The position numbers were made by a program, and so were the translations under genes. The notes below the pieces were generated by a model. It was not told the DNA's origin, made no database searches, and saw only the letters and a program-made list of their open reading frames with translations. A stretch of DNA of 64,000 nucleotides, taken from Streptomyces nojiriensis. GTDB taxonomy: Bacteria > Actinomycetota > Actinomycetes > Streptomycetales > Streptomycetaceae. How positions within the stretch are numbered: position 1 is the first letter of the stretch; each line of letters opens with the position of its first letter. Below, in pieces: positions 50,361-58,253 of the stretch. Location: NCBI RefSeq assembly GCF_017639205.1, contig NZ_CP071139.1:3364001-3428000 (forward strand). The letters are read 5' to 3'.

Positions 50361-50399
50361 TCAGCGCGGCTCGGTAAGCAGAAGGCGTACGGCACGCAT
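50361..50399 (-). CDS. leuS leader peptide (Leu-Leu-Leu)
   Basis: A 12-residue open frame [12 protein letters not shown] on the minus strand with Leu codons CTT CTG CTT; CTT is rare in Streptomyces. TACCCT ends 6 nt before the ATG, so the leader is itself leaderless, and its TGA lies inside the palindrome GCGCTGATCAGCGC at 50355-50368. The leuS attenuator follows. This is the classical layout of amino-acid attenuation rather than a T-box, since no AGGGTGGNACCGCG sequence is present. Confidence 0.8.
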   Translation of the reverse strand: MRAVRLLLTEPR

Positions 50400-50484
50400 G
50401 GCGTCAGGGTACCGCAGCGGCCCCTCCCGACGCTCGGCCGTTCCACCCGTCGACACGGCACACAGGGGTACGGCGGCACGACGA

Positions 50485-50517
50485 GAAGCGGGCCACCCGA
50501 TCCGGGTGGCCCGCTTC
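50485..50517 (-). terminator. Terminator of the first tRNA-Ala gene
   Basis: Perfect 15-bp stem GAAGCGGGCCACCCG/CGGGTGGCCCGCTTC (50485-50499, 50503-50517) with a 3-nt loop, 7 nt past the tRNA 3' end. Confidence 0.88.
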
Positions 50518-50524
50518 TTCACTG

Positions 50525-50597
50525 TGGAGCTAAGGAGAATTGAACTCCTGACCTCCTGCATGCCATGCAGGCGCTCTACCAACTGAGCTATAGCCCC
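50525..50597 (-). tRNA. tRNA-Ala (anticodon GGC)
   Basis: 73 nt, starting GGGGCTATAGCTCAGTTGG and ending CTCCTTAGCTCCA, with a complete cloverleaf. The anticodon arm CCTGC-ATGGCAT-GCAGG gives anticodon GGC for GCC codons. The acceptor stem has the G3-U70 wobble that identifies tRNA-Ala. The CCA tail is not encoded. It is identical to the copy at 51107-51179. Confidence 0.97.
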
Positions 50598-50652
50598 TTG
50601 TTGTGCTTGCCGCTTCGGTTTCCCTTGCCGGTTCCCCTTGGCGACGTCCCAA

Positions 50653-50680
50653 ACATTACACGGTCATGGCCCTGGTCCAA
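50653..50680 (-). promoter_or_regulatory. Promoter of the first tRNA-Ala gene
   Basis: On the minus strand -35 TTGGAC (50675-50680) and -10 TAATGT (50653-50658) with a 16-nt spacer, about 55 nt upstream of the tRNA. The local GC content is unusually low. Confidence 0.7.
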
Positions 50681-50728
50681 AAATCGGTTTCCACCAACCA
50701 GAGACCATGTCCGATTTGAGCCAGTTCG

Positions 50729-50962
50729 TCACGCCCGAGCGAACTGGTAGAACCGCTTGAGCGTGCAGTGCTCGTCGAGCAGCCGCCCGTAGATCGGCTC
50801 CCCTTCCAGCTCACGGTACGTCTCGATCGGGTCGCCTTTTATGATCAGCGCCCGAGCGCATTCCTCGCACCAGTACTGGTAGTCGGGGTTGACCGGGTCC
50901 ATGTCCCGCACGATCGGCGTGCCGTTGTTGCACCAGTCGCACCGGCGCCGGTGTGCACCCAT
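50729..50962 (-). CDS. Small zinc-ribbon protein between the tRNA-Ala genes
   Basis: 77 residues starting MGAHRRRCDWCNNGTPIVRDMD with two Cys pairs (CDWC and CEEC, about 22 residues apart) forming a probable zinc ribbon, then a helical tail (ETYRELEGEPIYGRLLDEHC, TLKRFYQFARA). The function is unknown. GGGAGGGAG lies 10 nt before ATG 50962, supporting translation. It is enclosed by two identical tRNA-Ala genes on the same strand. It may be a simple resident gene or a passenger brought in at a tRNA site. Confidence 0.78.
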   Translation of the reverse strand: MGAHRRRCDWCNNGTPIVRDMDPVNPDYQYWCEECARALIIKGDPIETYRELEGEPIYGRLLDEHCTLKRFYQFARA

Positions 50963-51070
50963 CCGTCAGCGACTCCCTCCCGCGTCGGGCCGTCGTCTCC
51001 CCCTCCGGCGGTCACGATTCTGCCATGCCGGTGCGGGCGAGGTCAGCAAACGCAAAGGGTACAAAAGCAA

Positions 51071-51100
51071 GGATCCCGCCCCCTGTTGGGGACGGGATCC
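51071..51100 (-). terminator. Terminator of the second tRNA-Ala gene
   Basis: Arms GGATCCCG/CGGGATCC (51071-51078, 51093-51100) plus inner C/G pairing, 7 nt past the tRNA 3' end. Confidence 0.85.
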
Positions 51101-51106
51101 TGATTG

Positions 51107-51179
51107 TGGAGCTAAGGAGAATTGAACTCCTGACCTCCTGCATGCCATGCAGGCGCTCTACCAACTGAGCTATAGCCCC
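51107..51179 (-). tRNA. tRNA-Ala (anticodon GGC), second copy
   Basis: Identical over all 73 nt to the copy at 50525-50597, with the same GGC anticodon and G3-U70 pair and no encoded CCA. A -10-like TAGAGT on the minus strand at 51233-51238 is the probable promoter. Confidence 0.97.
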
Positions 51180-51302
51180 GCTCTCCGCGGCGCTCCCCCC
51201 GTCTCCGGTGTTCTGCGCTGCGAACAAGAAGAACTCTAGCCTGTGACCAGCCGGAAAGTGAAATCCGGGTGGAAGCCCCGCCGGGGAGCGGCAGAAGGCC
51301 GC

Positions 51303-51959
51303 TCAGTCGTCGTCGCCGAGCACCGGTTCCGGCAGCGTGCCGGCGTTGTGCTCCAGCAGCCGCCAGCCGCGCGCGCCCTCGCCGAGGACGGACCAGCAGC
51401 AGTTGGAGAGCCCGCCGAGGCCCTCCCAGTCGGACGCGTTCAGGCCCAGCAGGCGCCCGATCGTCGTACGGATGGTGCCGCCGTGGCTGACCACGACGAG
51501 GGTGCCGGACCCCGGCAGCCGGCCGACGTGTTCCAGCACCACCGGCGCGGCGCGGTCGGCGACCTCGGTCTCCAGCTCACCGCCGCCGCGGCGGACCGGT
51601 TCGCCGCGCTTCCACGCCGCGTACTGCTCGCCGTACTTCTCGAGGATCTCGTCGTGCGTGAGGCCCTGCCATTCGCCGGCGTACGTCTCGCGCAGCGCGG
51701 CGTCGTGCGCCACCGTCAGCCCCGTCAGGGCCGCCAGCTCGGCAGCCGTGGCGGAGGCGCGCCGCAGGTCGGAGGCCACGATGGCATCCGGCTTCAGCGA
51801 GGCGAGCAACCGCGCGGAGCGGCGCGCCTGCGCCACACCCGCCTCGGTCAGCTCGATGTCCGTGGAGCCCTGGAAGCGGCGCTCCAGGTTCCACGAGGTC
51901 TGGCCGTGCCGCCAGAGGACGATCTTCCTGCCGGACTTGCCCGAGGTGGTCGTGCTCAG
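51303..51959 (-). CDS. Histidine phosphatase family protein (CTG start)
   Basis: 218 residues of the phosphoglycerate-mutase-like superfamily. The catalytic motif LWRHGQTSWN occurs at about residues 16-25, the acid/base Glu region in LRETYAGEWQGLTHDE, and the second catalytic His in VVVSHGGTIRT. The catalytic RHG lies upstream of the first ATG/GTG/TTG in frame (GTG 51836), so translation must begin earlier. The only candidate after an in-frame TGA is CTG 51959 (then STTTSGKSGRKIVLWRHG), which overlaps the rsfS stop as CTGA. Either a CTG start with translational coupling or a base error for GTG. Broad substrate range; phosphoglycerate mutase activity is not implied. Confidence 0.85.
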   Translation of the reverse strand: MSTTTSGKSGRKIVLWRHGQTSWNLERRFQGSTDIELTEAGVAQARRSARLLASLKPDAIVASDLRRASATAAELAALTGLTVAHDAALRETYAGEWQGLTHDEILEKYGEQYAAWKRGEPVRRGGGELETEVADRAAPVVLEHVGRLPGSGTLVVVSHGGTIRTTIGRLLGLNASDWEGLGGLSNCCWSVLGEGARGWRLLEHNAGTLPEPVLGDDD

Positions 51960-52402
51960 AACAGATCACCGTCCAGTTCGTCGTCGCCCGCCGCCTCGCG
52001 CAGCTTGGCGTGCTCCTCGGCCTTGCCGATGGTGAGCTTGGCGTCCTCGGGGAGCTCGATCTCGGGGCAGTCCTTCCACAGGCGCTCCAGCGCGTAGAAG
52101 ACACGCTCCTCGCTGTGCTGGACGTGGACGACGATGTCGACGTAGTCGAGCAGGATCCAGCGGGCGTCGCGGTCGCCCTCGCGGCGCACCGGCTTGGCGC
52201 CGAGCTCCTTGAGCAGGCGCTCCTCGATCTCGTCGACGATCGACTTGACCTGGCGGTCGTTGGGCGCCGAGGCGAGCAGGAAGGCGTCGGTGATCGACAG
52301 CACGTCGCTGACGTCGTACGCGATGATGTCGTGCGCGAGCCGGTCGGCCGCGGCCTGGGCGGCGGCGGTGATGAGCTCGATGGAGCGGTCCGTGGCGGTC
52401 AC
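51956..52402 (-). CDS. rsfS: Ribosome silencing factor RsfS
   Basis: 148-residue protein that binds ribosomal protein uL14 and blocks subunit joining during starvation. Family motifs: DIIAYDVSDVLSITDAFLLASAPNDRQVKSI (in parts), EGDRDARWILLDYVDIVVHVQ and RVFYALERLWKDCPEI. The GTG at 52402 is used. It lies downstream of the LytR_C protein and nadD, the conserved nadD-rsfS grouping, and its stop overlaps the start of the phosphatase. Confidence 0.95.
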   Translation of the reverse strand: MTATDRSIELITAAAQAAADRLAHDIIAYDVSDVLSITDAFLLASAPNDRQVKSIVDEIEERLLKELGAKPVRREGDRDARWILLDYVDIVVHVQHSEERVFYALERLWKDCPEIELPEDAKLTIGKAEEHAKLREAAGDDELDGDLF

Positions 52403-52543
52403 TGGCCATGCTTTCGGGTTGGCGGGCAGATCCTTACAAGGGTCTCATGTACCGCCGACACCGCCCGCGCGCAGCGTCGCGCGCGGGCGAATGCCTCCCT
52501 CGGGGGCGCTCCGGAGCCTGGTCGGGAGCTGGCCAGGAGCTGG

Positions 52544-54295
52544 TCAGGACGCCTTGTAGTCCTTGCCCAGGATCACCACGATCTCCGCGTTCACCACGTT
52601 CTCGGCCTTCTTCACGGCCGTCTCGGGCAGTCCCAGCGTCTTGGCGACCTCGATCGCGCGGTCCCGCTGCGCGTCGTCCTGGTAGGTGATCTGCGAGGTG
52701 GCCGCCGTCTTGTCGGCCTTGCCGCCGTCGACGAAGGTGTAGCCGCCGTTCATCAGCGCCGCCTTCGCCGCGACCTGCGCCTTCTCGTCGCCGGTGGCGT
52801 CCTTGAGGCCGACGCGGGGGGTCGCACCGGGCTGCGCCGCGGCGCCGGAGCCGCCCAGCACCTCCTTGACGACCGTCTTGTTCGCGTCGTCCGTGAGCGT
52901 GCCGTCCGCCTTCACCGCGAGGACGTCCGTGCGGTACGCGCCCACCTTGGCGTGCGCGCCGAGCCGGGACAGCAGGGCCCCGAGGGTCTGCGCGTTCAGG
53001 GCCGGATCGAGGATCTGGCCGATGCTCTCGACGGTCACGGCCGCCGCCTTCGGGTCGCTCGGGACCTTGCGCAGCACCGCCTGGAGCACCTTGCCCACGC
53101 GTTCCAGCTGCTTGGCCTCCGGTTCGCCCTGTCCGCGGTACGTGGCGTAGGCCACGGCCATCGAGCCGCTCAGGCTCTGCTTCTGGCCCTGGGCCACGGC
53201 CGGGGTCTTGGCCGCGTCGTCGGCCGGGACCGCGGTGTCGGTGTCGACCTCGATGCCGCCGACCAGCTCGACCAGGTTCTCCAGGAAGGGGGTGTCCAGG
53301 CGCCAGGTGCCGCCGATGTGGGTGCCGAGCACGGAGTCGAGGGCCTCGCGGGTGCCGAGGCCGCCTTCCTCGACCGACTTGCCGAGCCCCGTCGGCGTCC
53401 CCTCCTGGCCGGTGACGGCCAGGGCGTTCGGGAGCAGGACGGTGGCGCCCTTCTTGGTGGTGACGTTGTCGACGAGCAGCGCCGAGGAGGTGCCGCCCTT
53501 CTTGGTGTTGTGCAGGTGGACGACGATGATGTCGCGCTTCTGCGCGGCGGCGTCGGCGGTCGCCGCGGTCTTCTTCTCGCCGGGGCCGTCGAGGAAGGGC
53601 AGCTTGCCCGCGTACCAGAGGTAGCCGAGTCCGCCGACGACGAACAGGGCGAGGACGACGATCAGCGCCACCACCCGGTTGCGGCCGCGGCGGCGGGCCT
53701 CCTCGCGGCGTTCGGTGCGGCTCTCGGTGAATTTGAGCCAGTCGATGACGTCCTCGGAGTCCTCGTCCGGCTGGTCGATGAAGGCGAACATCTCGGTGCG
53801 GTAGTCCCGGTCCGCCCCGGGCTCTCGGTCGGGCTCGCCGTCGTGGCCGCGGTCGCGCTGGTCGCCCCGCGCACCGCCCTCTTCGGCGTCCGGCCGGCGC
53901 GGCTCGGGGACCTGGGGGGCCTGCCGTTCGGCGGGGGCCGGGGGCTCCGGGGCGGTCTGCTGCGGGATCCACTGCTGGGTCTGCTGCGTGTCGTACCCGT
54001 AGGCGGGCGCCTGGGTGTACTCCTGCTGCCCGTACTCCTGGGCGGCCGGCTGCTGCGACTGCTGCTGCGGGTAGTACGGCTGCTGCTGTTGCGGCTGCTG
54101 CTGGCCGTAGCCCTGGTAGTCGTAGCCGTACTGCTGCTGCTCGTACGGCTGCCCGTACTGCTGCGGGGCGGCCGGAGCGGGCTGGGCGGGCTGCGCGGGC
54201 ACCTGGCCGTACACCGGCCGCCCGTACGCGTCGTAGCCGACGAGCTGCTGCTCCTGGGCGGCATACGGGTCGTACGGATCCTGTCGGTCGTTCAC
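52544..54295 (-). CDS. LCP-like protein with LytR C-terminal domain and Gln/Tyr-rich N-terminus
   Basis: 583 residues. Residues 1-120 are a disordered, Gln/Tyr/Pro-rich cytoplasmic tail with many QQ and YGQ repeats. One membrane segment lies at about 215-235 (RVVALIVVLALFVVGGLGYLWY). Outside are a degenerate LCP-type region (IIVVHLHNTKKGGTSSALLVDN, VELVGGIEVDTDTAV) and a LytR_C domain (VGLKDATGDEKAQVAAKAALMNGGYTF read in parts). LCP proteins attach wall polymers to peptidoglycan. The order nadD, this gene, rsfS is conserved in Streptomyces. GTG 54295 has GAGAGGGG upstream. Confidence 0.85.
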   Translation of the reverse strand: MNDRQDPYDPYAAQEQQLVGYDAYGRPVYGQVPAQPAQPAPAAPQQYGQPYEQQQYGYDYQGYGQQQPQQQQPYYPQQQSQQPAAQEYGQQEYTQAPAYGYDTQQTQQWIPQQTAPEPPAPAERQAPQVPEPRRPDAEEGGARGDQRDRGHDGEPDREPGADRDYRTEMFAFIDQPDEDSEDVIDWLKFTESRTERREEARRRGRNRVVALIVVLALFVVGGLGYLWYAGKLPFLDGPGEKKTAATADAAAQKRDIIVVHLHNTKKGGTSSALLVDNVTTKKGATVLLPNALAVTGQEGTPTGLGKSVEEGGLGTREALDSVLGTHIGGTWRLDTPFLENLVELVGGIEVDTDTAVPADDAAKTPAVAQGQKQSLSGSMAVAYATYRGQGEPEAKQLERVGKVLQAVLRKVPSDPKAAAVTVESIGQILDPALNAQTLGALLSRLGAHAKVGAYRTDVLAVKADGTLTDDANKTVVKEVLGGSGAAAQPGATPRVGLKDATGDEKAQVAAKAALMNGGYTFVDGGKADKTAATSQITYQDDAQRDRAIEVAKTLGLPETAVKKAENVVNAEIVVILGKDYKAS

Positions 54296-54319
54296 CGCGG
54301 GGCCCCTCTCTCCGGAAGC

Positions 54320-54937
54320 TCAGGCTCCCCGGTACAGCTCACGCTTGTCGATGTAGCGCACGACGCCGTCCGGCACCAAATACCAGACAGGATCCCCCTG
54401 GGCCACCCTCGCACGGCAGTCGGTGGACGAGATCGCGAGCGCGGGCACCTCCACCAGGGAGACGCCGCCCTCGGGGAGCCCGTCGTCGGTGAGCACGTGG
54501 CCCGGCCGGGTGACTCCGATGAAGTGGGAGAGCGAGAAGAGCTCTTCGGCGTTGCGCCAGGTCAGGATCTGTGCGAGCGCGTCGGCACCGGTGATGAAGA
54601 ACAGGTCGGCGTCGTCGTTCTGCGCCTTCAGGTCCCGCAGGGTGTCGATGGTGTAGGTCGGCCCGCCGCGGTCGATGTCGATGCGGCTCACCGAGAACTG
54701 CGGGTTCGAGGCCGTGGCGATGACCGTCATCAGATAGCGGTCCTCGGCCGGCGAGACGGCCCGCTGCGACTTCTGCCACGGCTCGCCGGTCGGCACGAAC
54801 ATCACCTCGTCGAGGTGGAAAAGGGCGGCCACCTCGCTGGCGGCCACCAGGTGTCCGTGATGGATCGGGTCGAATGTCCCGCCCATCACGCCGAGCCGGC
54901 GCTTGACCGGACCGGTAGGCATCTCCTGCTCTCCCAT
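54320..54937 (-). CDS. nadD: Nicotinate-nucleotide adenylyltransferase
   Basis: 205-residue enzyme that converts NaMN to deamido-NAD+. The nucleotidyltransferase motif [18 protein letters not shown] is near the N-terminus and the C-terminal [12 protein letters not shown] corresponds to the ISSTxIR motif. ATG 54937 fits a leaderless start (TAGGCT 8 nt upstream); ATG 54922 with GGGAG upstream is a close alternative. It precedes the LytR_C gene by 24 nt. Confidence 0.95.
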   Translation of the reverse strand: MGEQEMPTGPVKRRLGVMGGTFDPIHHGHLVAASEVAALFHLDEVMFVPTGEPWQKSQRAVSPAEDRYLMTVIATASNPQFSVSRIDIDRGGPTYTIDTLRDLKAQNDDADLFFITGADALAQILTWRNAEELFSLSHFIGVTRPGHVLTDDGLPEGGVSLVEVPALAISSTDCRARVAQGDPVWYLVPDGVVRYIDKRELYRGA

Positions 54938-55001
54938 GAGCGCAGAGCCTACTGGCCCGGGGGACGCGTCGTTCTCGTCGGGTTCAGCGGGTCCGGCCGG
55001 T

Positions 55002-55166
55002 TCAGCGGTCGCGGTTCAGGCGCGTGGTGACCCAGAGCATCAGGATCAGGATGACGAAGGCACCGCCGCCGGTCAGGTACGGGTTCAGGCTGTCGTGGTT
55101 GCCGCCGTGCTCGGCCCCCTCCGAGGCGAGGACGACCAGGTTGTGGGCGGTGGTGGAGAGGCTCAT
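55002..55166 (-). CDS. Small single-span membrane protein
   Basis: A 54-residue protein, [20 protein letters not shown]...NPYLTGGG followed by a membrane span ([13 protein letters not shown]) and a basic end RLNRDR. It is too short for many gene callers, but GC3 is high, the membrane span is clean and it lies in the conserved slot between nadD and the M48 protease. Streptomyces genomes carry a similar small membrane protein here as far as I recall. A TAGGTAT-like -10 just upstream suggests little or no leader. The function is unknown. Confidence 0.75.
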   Translation of the reverse strand: MSLSTTAHNLVVLASEGAEHGGNHDSLNPYLTGGGAFVILILMLWVTTRLNRDR

Positions 55167-55305
55167 CAGGCAGATACCTATCGAGTCGGGGAGCGGGCGG
55201 AGACTTCGCTCACATCGTATGCGGGGGCCTGGGGCACGCTCACGCCGACTCAGGCGTTGGAGAGGATAGACGCAGGGACGAGCAGTTCATCCAGGGGAGG
55301 GCGCT

Positions 55306-56376
55306 ATGACGGAAACAGGGTTCGAGAAAGTACCGGCGCGGGACCGCAGGCGGTTCCCCGGCATCTCGTCGCGGGCGTACGAGCATCCGGCGGACCGCTC
55401 CGCGCTGGTGGCACTGCGCAAGCTGAGCGGCTTCGACACGGTGTTCAAGGCGCTGAGCGGGCTGCTTCCGGAGCGGAGCCTGCGGCTGATGTTCCTGTCG
55501 GAGTCGGTGCGGGTGGGCGAGACGCAGTTCCCGCACCTGTACGCGATGCTGCGCGACGCCTGCTACATCCTGGACCTGGAGAAGGTCCCGCAGATGTACG
55601 TGCAGCAGGACCCGAAGCCGAACGCCATGTGCATCGGGCTGGACGAGCCGATCATCGTGGTGACCACGGGCCTCGTCGAGCTGCTCGACGAGGAGGAGAT
55701 GCGCGCGGTGGTGGGCCACGAGGTGGGCCACGCGCTGTCGGGGCACGCCGTCTACCGCACGATCCTGCTGTTCCTGACCAACCTGGCGCTGAAGATCGCG
55801 TGGATCCCGCTGGGCAATGTGGCGATCATGACGATCGTGACCGCGCTGCGGGAGTGGTTCCGCAAGTCGGAGCTCTCGGCCGACCGGGCCGGGCTGCTGG
55901 TGGGACAGGACGTGCAGGCCTCGATGCGGGGGCTGATGAAGATCGCGGGTGGCAACCACCTCCACGAGATGAACGTGGACGCCTTCCTGGCCCAGGCCGA
56001 GGAGTACGAGTCGAGCGGCGATCTGCGCGACTCCGTGCTGAAGATCCTGAATCTGCTGCCCCGCACGCACCCCTTCACCACGGTGCGGGCGGCCGAGCTG
56101 AAGAAGTGGGCGGAGAGCCGCGACCACCAGCGGATCATGGACGGCCACTACCCGCGGCGGGACGAGGACAAGGACACCTCGGTGACCGACTCCTTCCGCC
56201 AGTCCGCCGCGCACTACGCCGATTCGGTGCGCACCAGCAAGGACCCGCTGTTCAAGTTCGTCGGTGACCTCGCGGGCGGGGCGGCCGACGTGGGTGGCAA
56301 GCTCCGTGACAAGTTCACGGGCGCCGGGGCCGGCACCGCCCCGCAGGACAAGGCAGGGCCTACGGAGCAGGGCTGA
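55306..56376 (+). CDS. M48 family metallopeptidase
   Basis: 356 residues with the zinc-protease motif GHEVGHALSGHAVYRTI (HEVGH at about 146-150) and the downstream Glu ligand in SELSADRAGLL. The HtpX/Ste24 fold is expected, but there are only one or two hydrophobic segments (ILLFLTNLALKIAWIPLG), so it is at most weakly membrane-bound. The C-terminal tail is disordered (GGKLRDKFTGAGAG). ATG 55306 has GGGGAGGG 4 nt upstream. Its 3' end overlaps the convergent SCO2583-like gene by 17 nt. Confidence 0.9.
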   Translation: MTETGFEKVPARDRRRFPGISSRAYEHPADRSALVALRKLSGFDTVFKALSGLLPERSLRLMFLSESVRVGETQFPHLYAMLRDACYILDLEKVPQMYVQQDPKPNAMCIGLDEPIIVVTTGLVELLDEEEMRAVVGHEVGHALSGHAVYRTILLFLTNLALKIAWIPLGNVAIMTIVTALREWFRKSELSADRAGLLVGQDVQASMRGLMKIAGGNHLHEMNVDAFLAQAEEYESSGDLRDSVLKILNLLPRTHPFTTVRAAELKKWAESRDHQRIMDGHYPRRDEDKDTSVTDSFRQSAAHYADSVRTSKDPLFKFVGDLAGGAADVGGKLRDKFTGAGAGTAPQDKAGPTEQG

Positions 56377-57556
56377 CGGGGGCGGACTGCGGGGGCGGGG
56401 GCGGCGGTGCGGACGGGGTCACGGCCTGGGTCTCGGGCGAGGCCAGGACACCGCACAGCCCGGCCGTGCGCCGCGGTTGGCCGCTGGCGTACGGGTCGCT
56501 CGGGGCCGGGCCGACCGTGGTCGGGCCTGCTCCGGCCAGGAGCGGGTGGAAGGCTCCGGCCGGGTCGGCGGAGCAGTCCTGCGGCCCGGCCATCACATAG
56601 GCCGAGGCCAGCTCCAGCCGCCGGGCCGTCAGGTCCTCCCGGTCGAAGCGCAGCCGCAGCTCGCGCCGGACGGTGAAGAGCGAGGCGCCGTCGGCAGCGG
56701 CCGGGGATCCGGTGGCGGGCCGTACGGCGTACACGAAGGTGTGGTCGGTGGTGACCTCCAGCATGTCCGGGGCCACCTCCTCGAAGGCGAGCGTGCCGCT
56801 CACCCGGACCCGGGAGTCGGCCACGACGGCGGTGGCCTGGTCGAAGCGGACCAGCCAGCCGGTGGCCGCGTGGCGGCCGTCGCCGGAGGGCGAGGTCATG
56901 CTGCGGTCGAACTGCGCCAGCTGGTCGGGGTCGAGCAGGACGCGCACCGGGCGGGAGGCCGCTCCGGCGAGGATGTCGGGGTCGAGCGAGGACTGCACCA
57001 GGTAGTCCTTGGCGATGGACAGCGCGGCGACGACCTGGGCGTCGGTGAAGTGGTGCGTGCGGCGCACGGCGGGCAGGGTGATGCCGGCCGCTCCGACCCG
57101 GTAGTCGGCGGCGGGGCTCTTCGCGTACAGCTCGGTGGGGCGCCCGCCGGGCACGTCACTGGTCGGCGCGAGCGGGACCACGGTGCTGCTGAGTGCCTGG
57201 GCGGGTCCCCCGGACGGGGGCACGTAGGGGTTGCGCAGCCCCATGTAGACGGCGAAGGCGAAGGCCGTGGCGATGAGCAGCACGAGCAGCATGCCCTGCC
57301 GTGCGCCCCGGCCGGGGGTGCCGGTCCGGGACGCGGAGCCGCCGCCGGACCAGATGGACCGGCTGCGCACCGCACGGGCGTGTTCGCCCATGCGTTCCTG
57401 GGCGGAGTACTCCTGGAGCCGGGCAGCCCGGACGAAGTCCTCGTCGAACACCACGGACCGGTACTCGTCCGAACGGAAGTCGTCGGACCGGAAGTCGTCG
57501 TCGCCCCCGCCCATGCCCTCGGGGGTGCTGTTGGGTGGATCTCCTGGCACGGCCAT
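56360..57556 (-). CDS. SCO2583-like membrane protein
   Basis: 398 residues: an acidic cytoplasmic N-terminus containing RSVVFDEDFVRAARLQEYSAQER, one membrane segment at about 90-110 (GMLLVLLIATAFAFAVYMGL) and a large extracytoplasmic domain (VVAALSIAKDYLVQSSLDPDILAG; TTDHTFVYAVRP) ending in a Pro-rich tail. The N-terminal DEDFVR motif is shared with the next gene upstream, and such proteins are named after S. coelicolor SCO2583/SCO2584. The function of this one is unknown, perhaps envelope assembly. ATG 57556 has GGGGAG 5 nt upstream. Confidence 0.82.
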   Translation of the reverse strand: MAVPGDPPNSTPEGMGGGDDDFRSDDFRSDEYRSVVFDEDFVRAARLQEYSAQERMGEHARAVRSRSIWSGGGSASRTGTPGRGARQGMLLVLLIATAFAFAVYMGLRNPYVPPSGGPAQALSSTVVPLAPTSDVPGGRPTELYAKSPAADYRVGAAGITLPAVRRTHHFTDAQVVAALSIAKDYLVQSSLDPDILAGAASRPVRVLLDPDQLAQFDRSMTSPSGDGRHAATGWLVRFDQATAVVADSRVRVSGTLAFEEVAPDMLEVTTDHTFVYAVRPATGSPAAADGASLFTVRRELRLRFDREDLTARRLELASAYVMAGPQDCSADPAGAFHPLLAGAGPTTVGPAPSDPYASGQPRRTAGLCGVLASPETQAVTPSAPPPPPPQSAPVSPAP

Positions 57557-57624
57557 CGCTTCTCCCCGCTGTCCCCGCTACAGAGAAGCCCCCAGCTCCG
57601 GCGTATGCGAGTGGGGTCGTACCT

Positions 57625-58176
57625 TCAGGGTTGGCGAACGGAGGGGTACGTAAACGCGCCGACACCGGTGACTTCACCCCTGGGGGTGCTGGCGGGGGCC
57701 GGGGCGGGGTCCGCCTCGCCCGAGGCACTGCGGTAGACGGCGCTGAAGGCGAGCGCGACCATGCCGAGGCCCATCACGAAGGCGAGCACCCAGGCGACGG
57801 GACGCAGCCAGGGTGCGCGGCCGCGGTAGGGGCGCAGGCTGCCGCCGTAGGCCCCGTACGGGCCGTCCGGGTACCCGTAGCCGCGGTCGTGGTCCCAGCC
57901 GTGGTCGTCGTCGTACCCGTCGGGATGGCCGTATCCGTAGCTGTCGTAGTCGTCGTCGCCCGTCCAGCCGCCGGCCACGGCACGGGCGGCTTCGGCCTCC
58001 GCGCGCGCTCGGTCGGCCGCCCGCTGGCGCTCGGCGGCGCTCGGTTCACGGATCTCGGCGTTCCGGACGAAGTCCTCGTCGAACACCACGGAGGCGAAGT
58101 CGTACTCCGCGCCTCCGCGGTCGTCGTCGGGCTCCCCGTCGTCCGGGAACGGCTTGCCCCCCACGTCGTCCGGCAC
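57625..58176 (-). CDS. SCO2584-like protein linked to spore-wall synthesis
   Basis: 183 residues: the N-terminal motif ASVVFDEDFVRNAEIREPSA shared with its neighbour, a long Asp/Tyr/Gly-rich segment (DDDYDSYGYGHPDGYDDDHG), one membrane span at about 128-148 (VAWVLAFVMGLGMVALAFSAVY) and a short external tail. In S. coelicolor SCO2584 has been reported, to my recollection, as a partner of the spore-wall synthesizing complex. TAGGCT ends 6 nt before GTG 58176 (leaderless). The assignment rests on layout and motif, not on a search. Confidence 0.78.
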   Translation of the reverse strand: MPDDVGGKPFPDDGEPDDDRGGAEYDFASVVFDEDFVRNAEIREPSAAERQRAADRARAEAEAARAVAGGWTGDDDYDSYGYGHPDGYDDDHGWDHDRGYGYPDGPYGAYGGSLRPYRGRAPWLRPVAWVLAFVMGLGMVALAFSAVYRSASGEADPAPAPASTPRGEVTGVGAFTYPSVRQP

Positions 58177-58253
58177 AGGACCAGCCTAGACCTGGGGGGC
58201 CTCCTTGGGCAGGGTGTGCGCCGAATTCCGGCCACGCCGTGCTCGAGGTCTCA

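Noticed and set aside
50248..50420. T-box riboswitch for leuS
   Set aside because: No AGGGTGGNACCGCG antiterminator core or specifier loop; a Leu-rich peptide explains the leader better.
52010..55030. Open frame of about 1,000 codons on the plus strand
   Set aside because: Covers rsfS, the LytR_C gene and nadD in antisense; Leu/Val/Gly/Arg-rich shadow composition.
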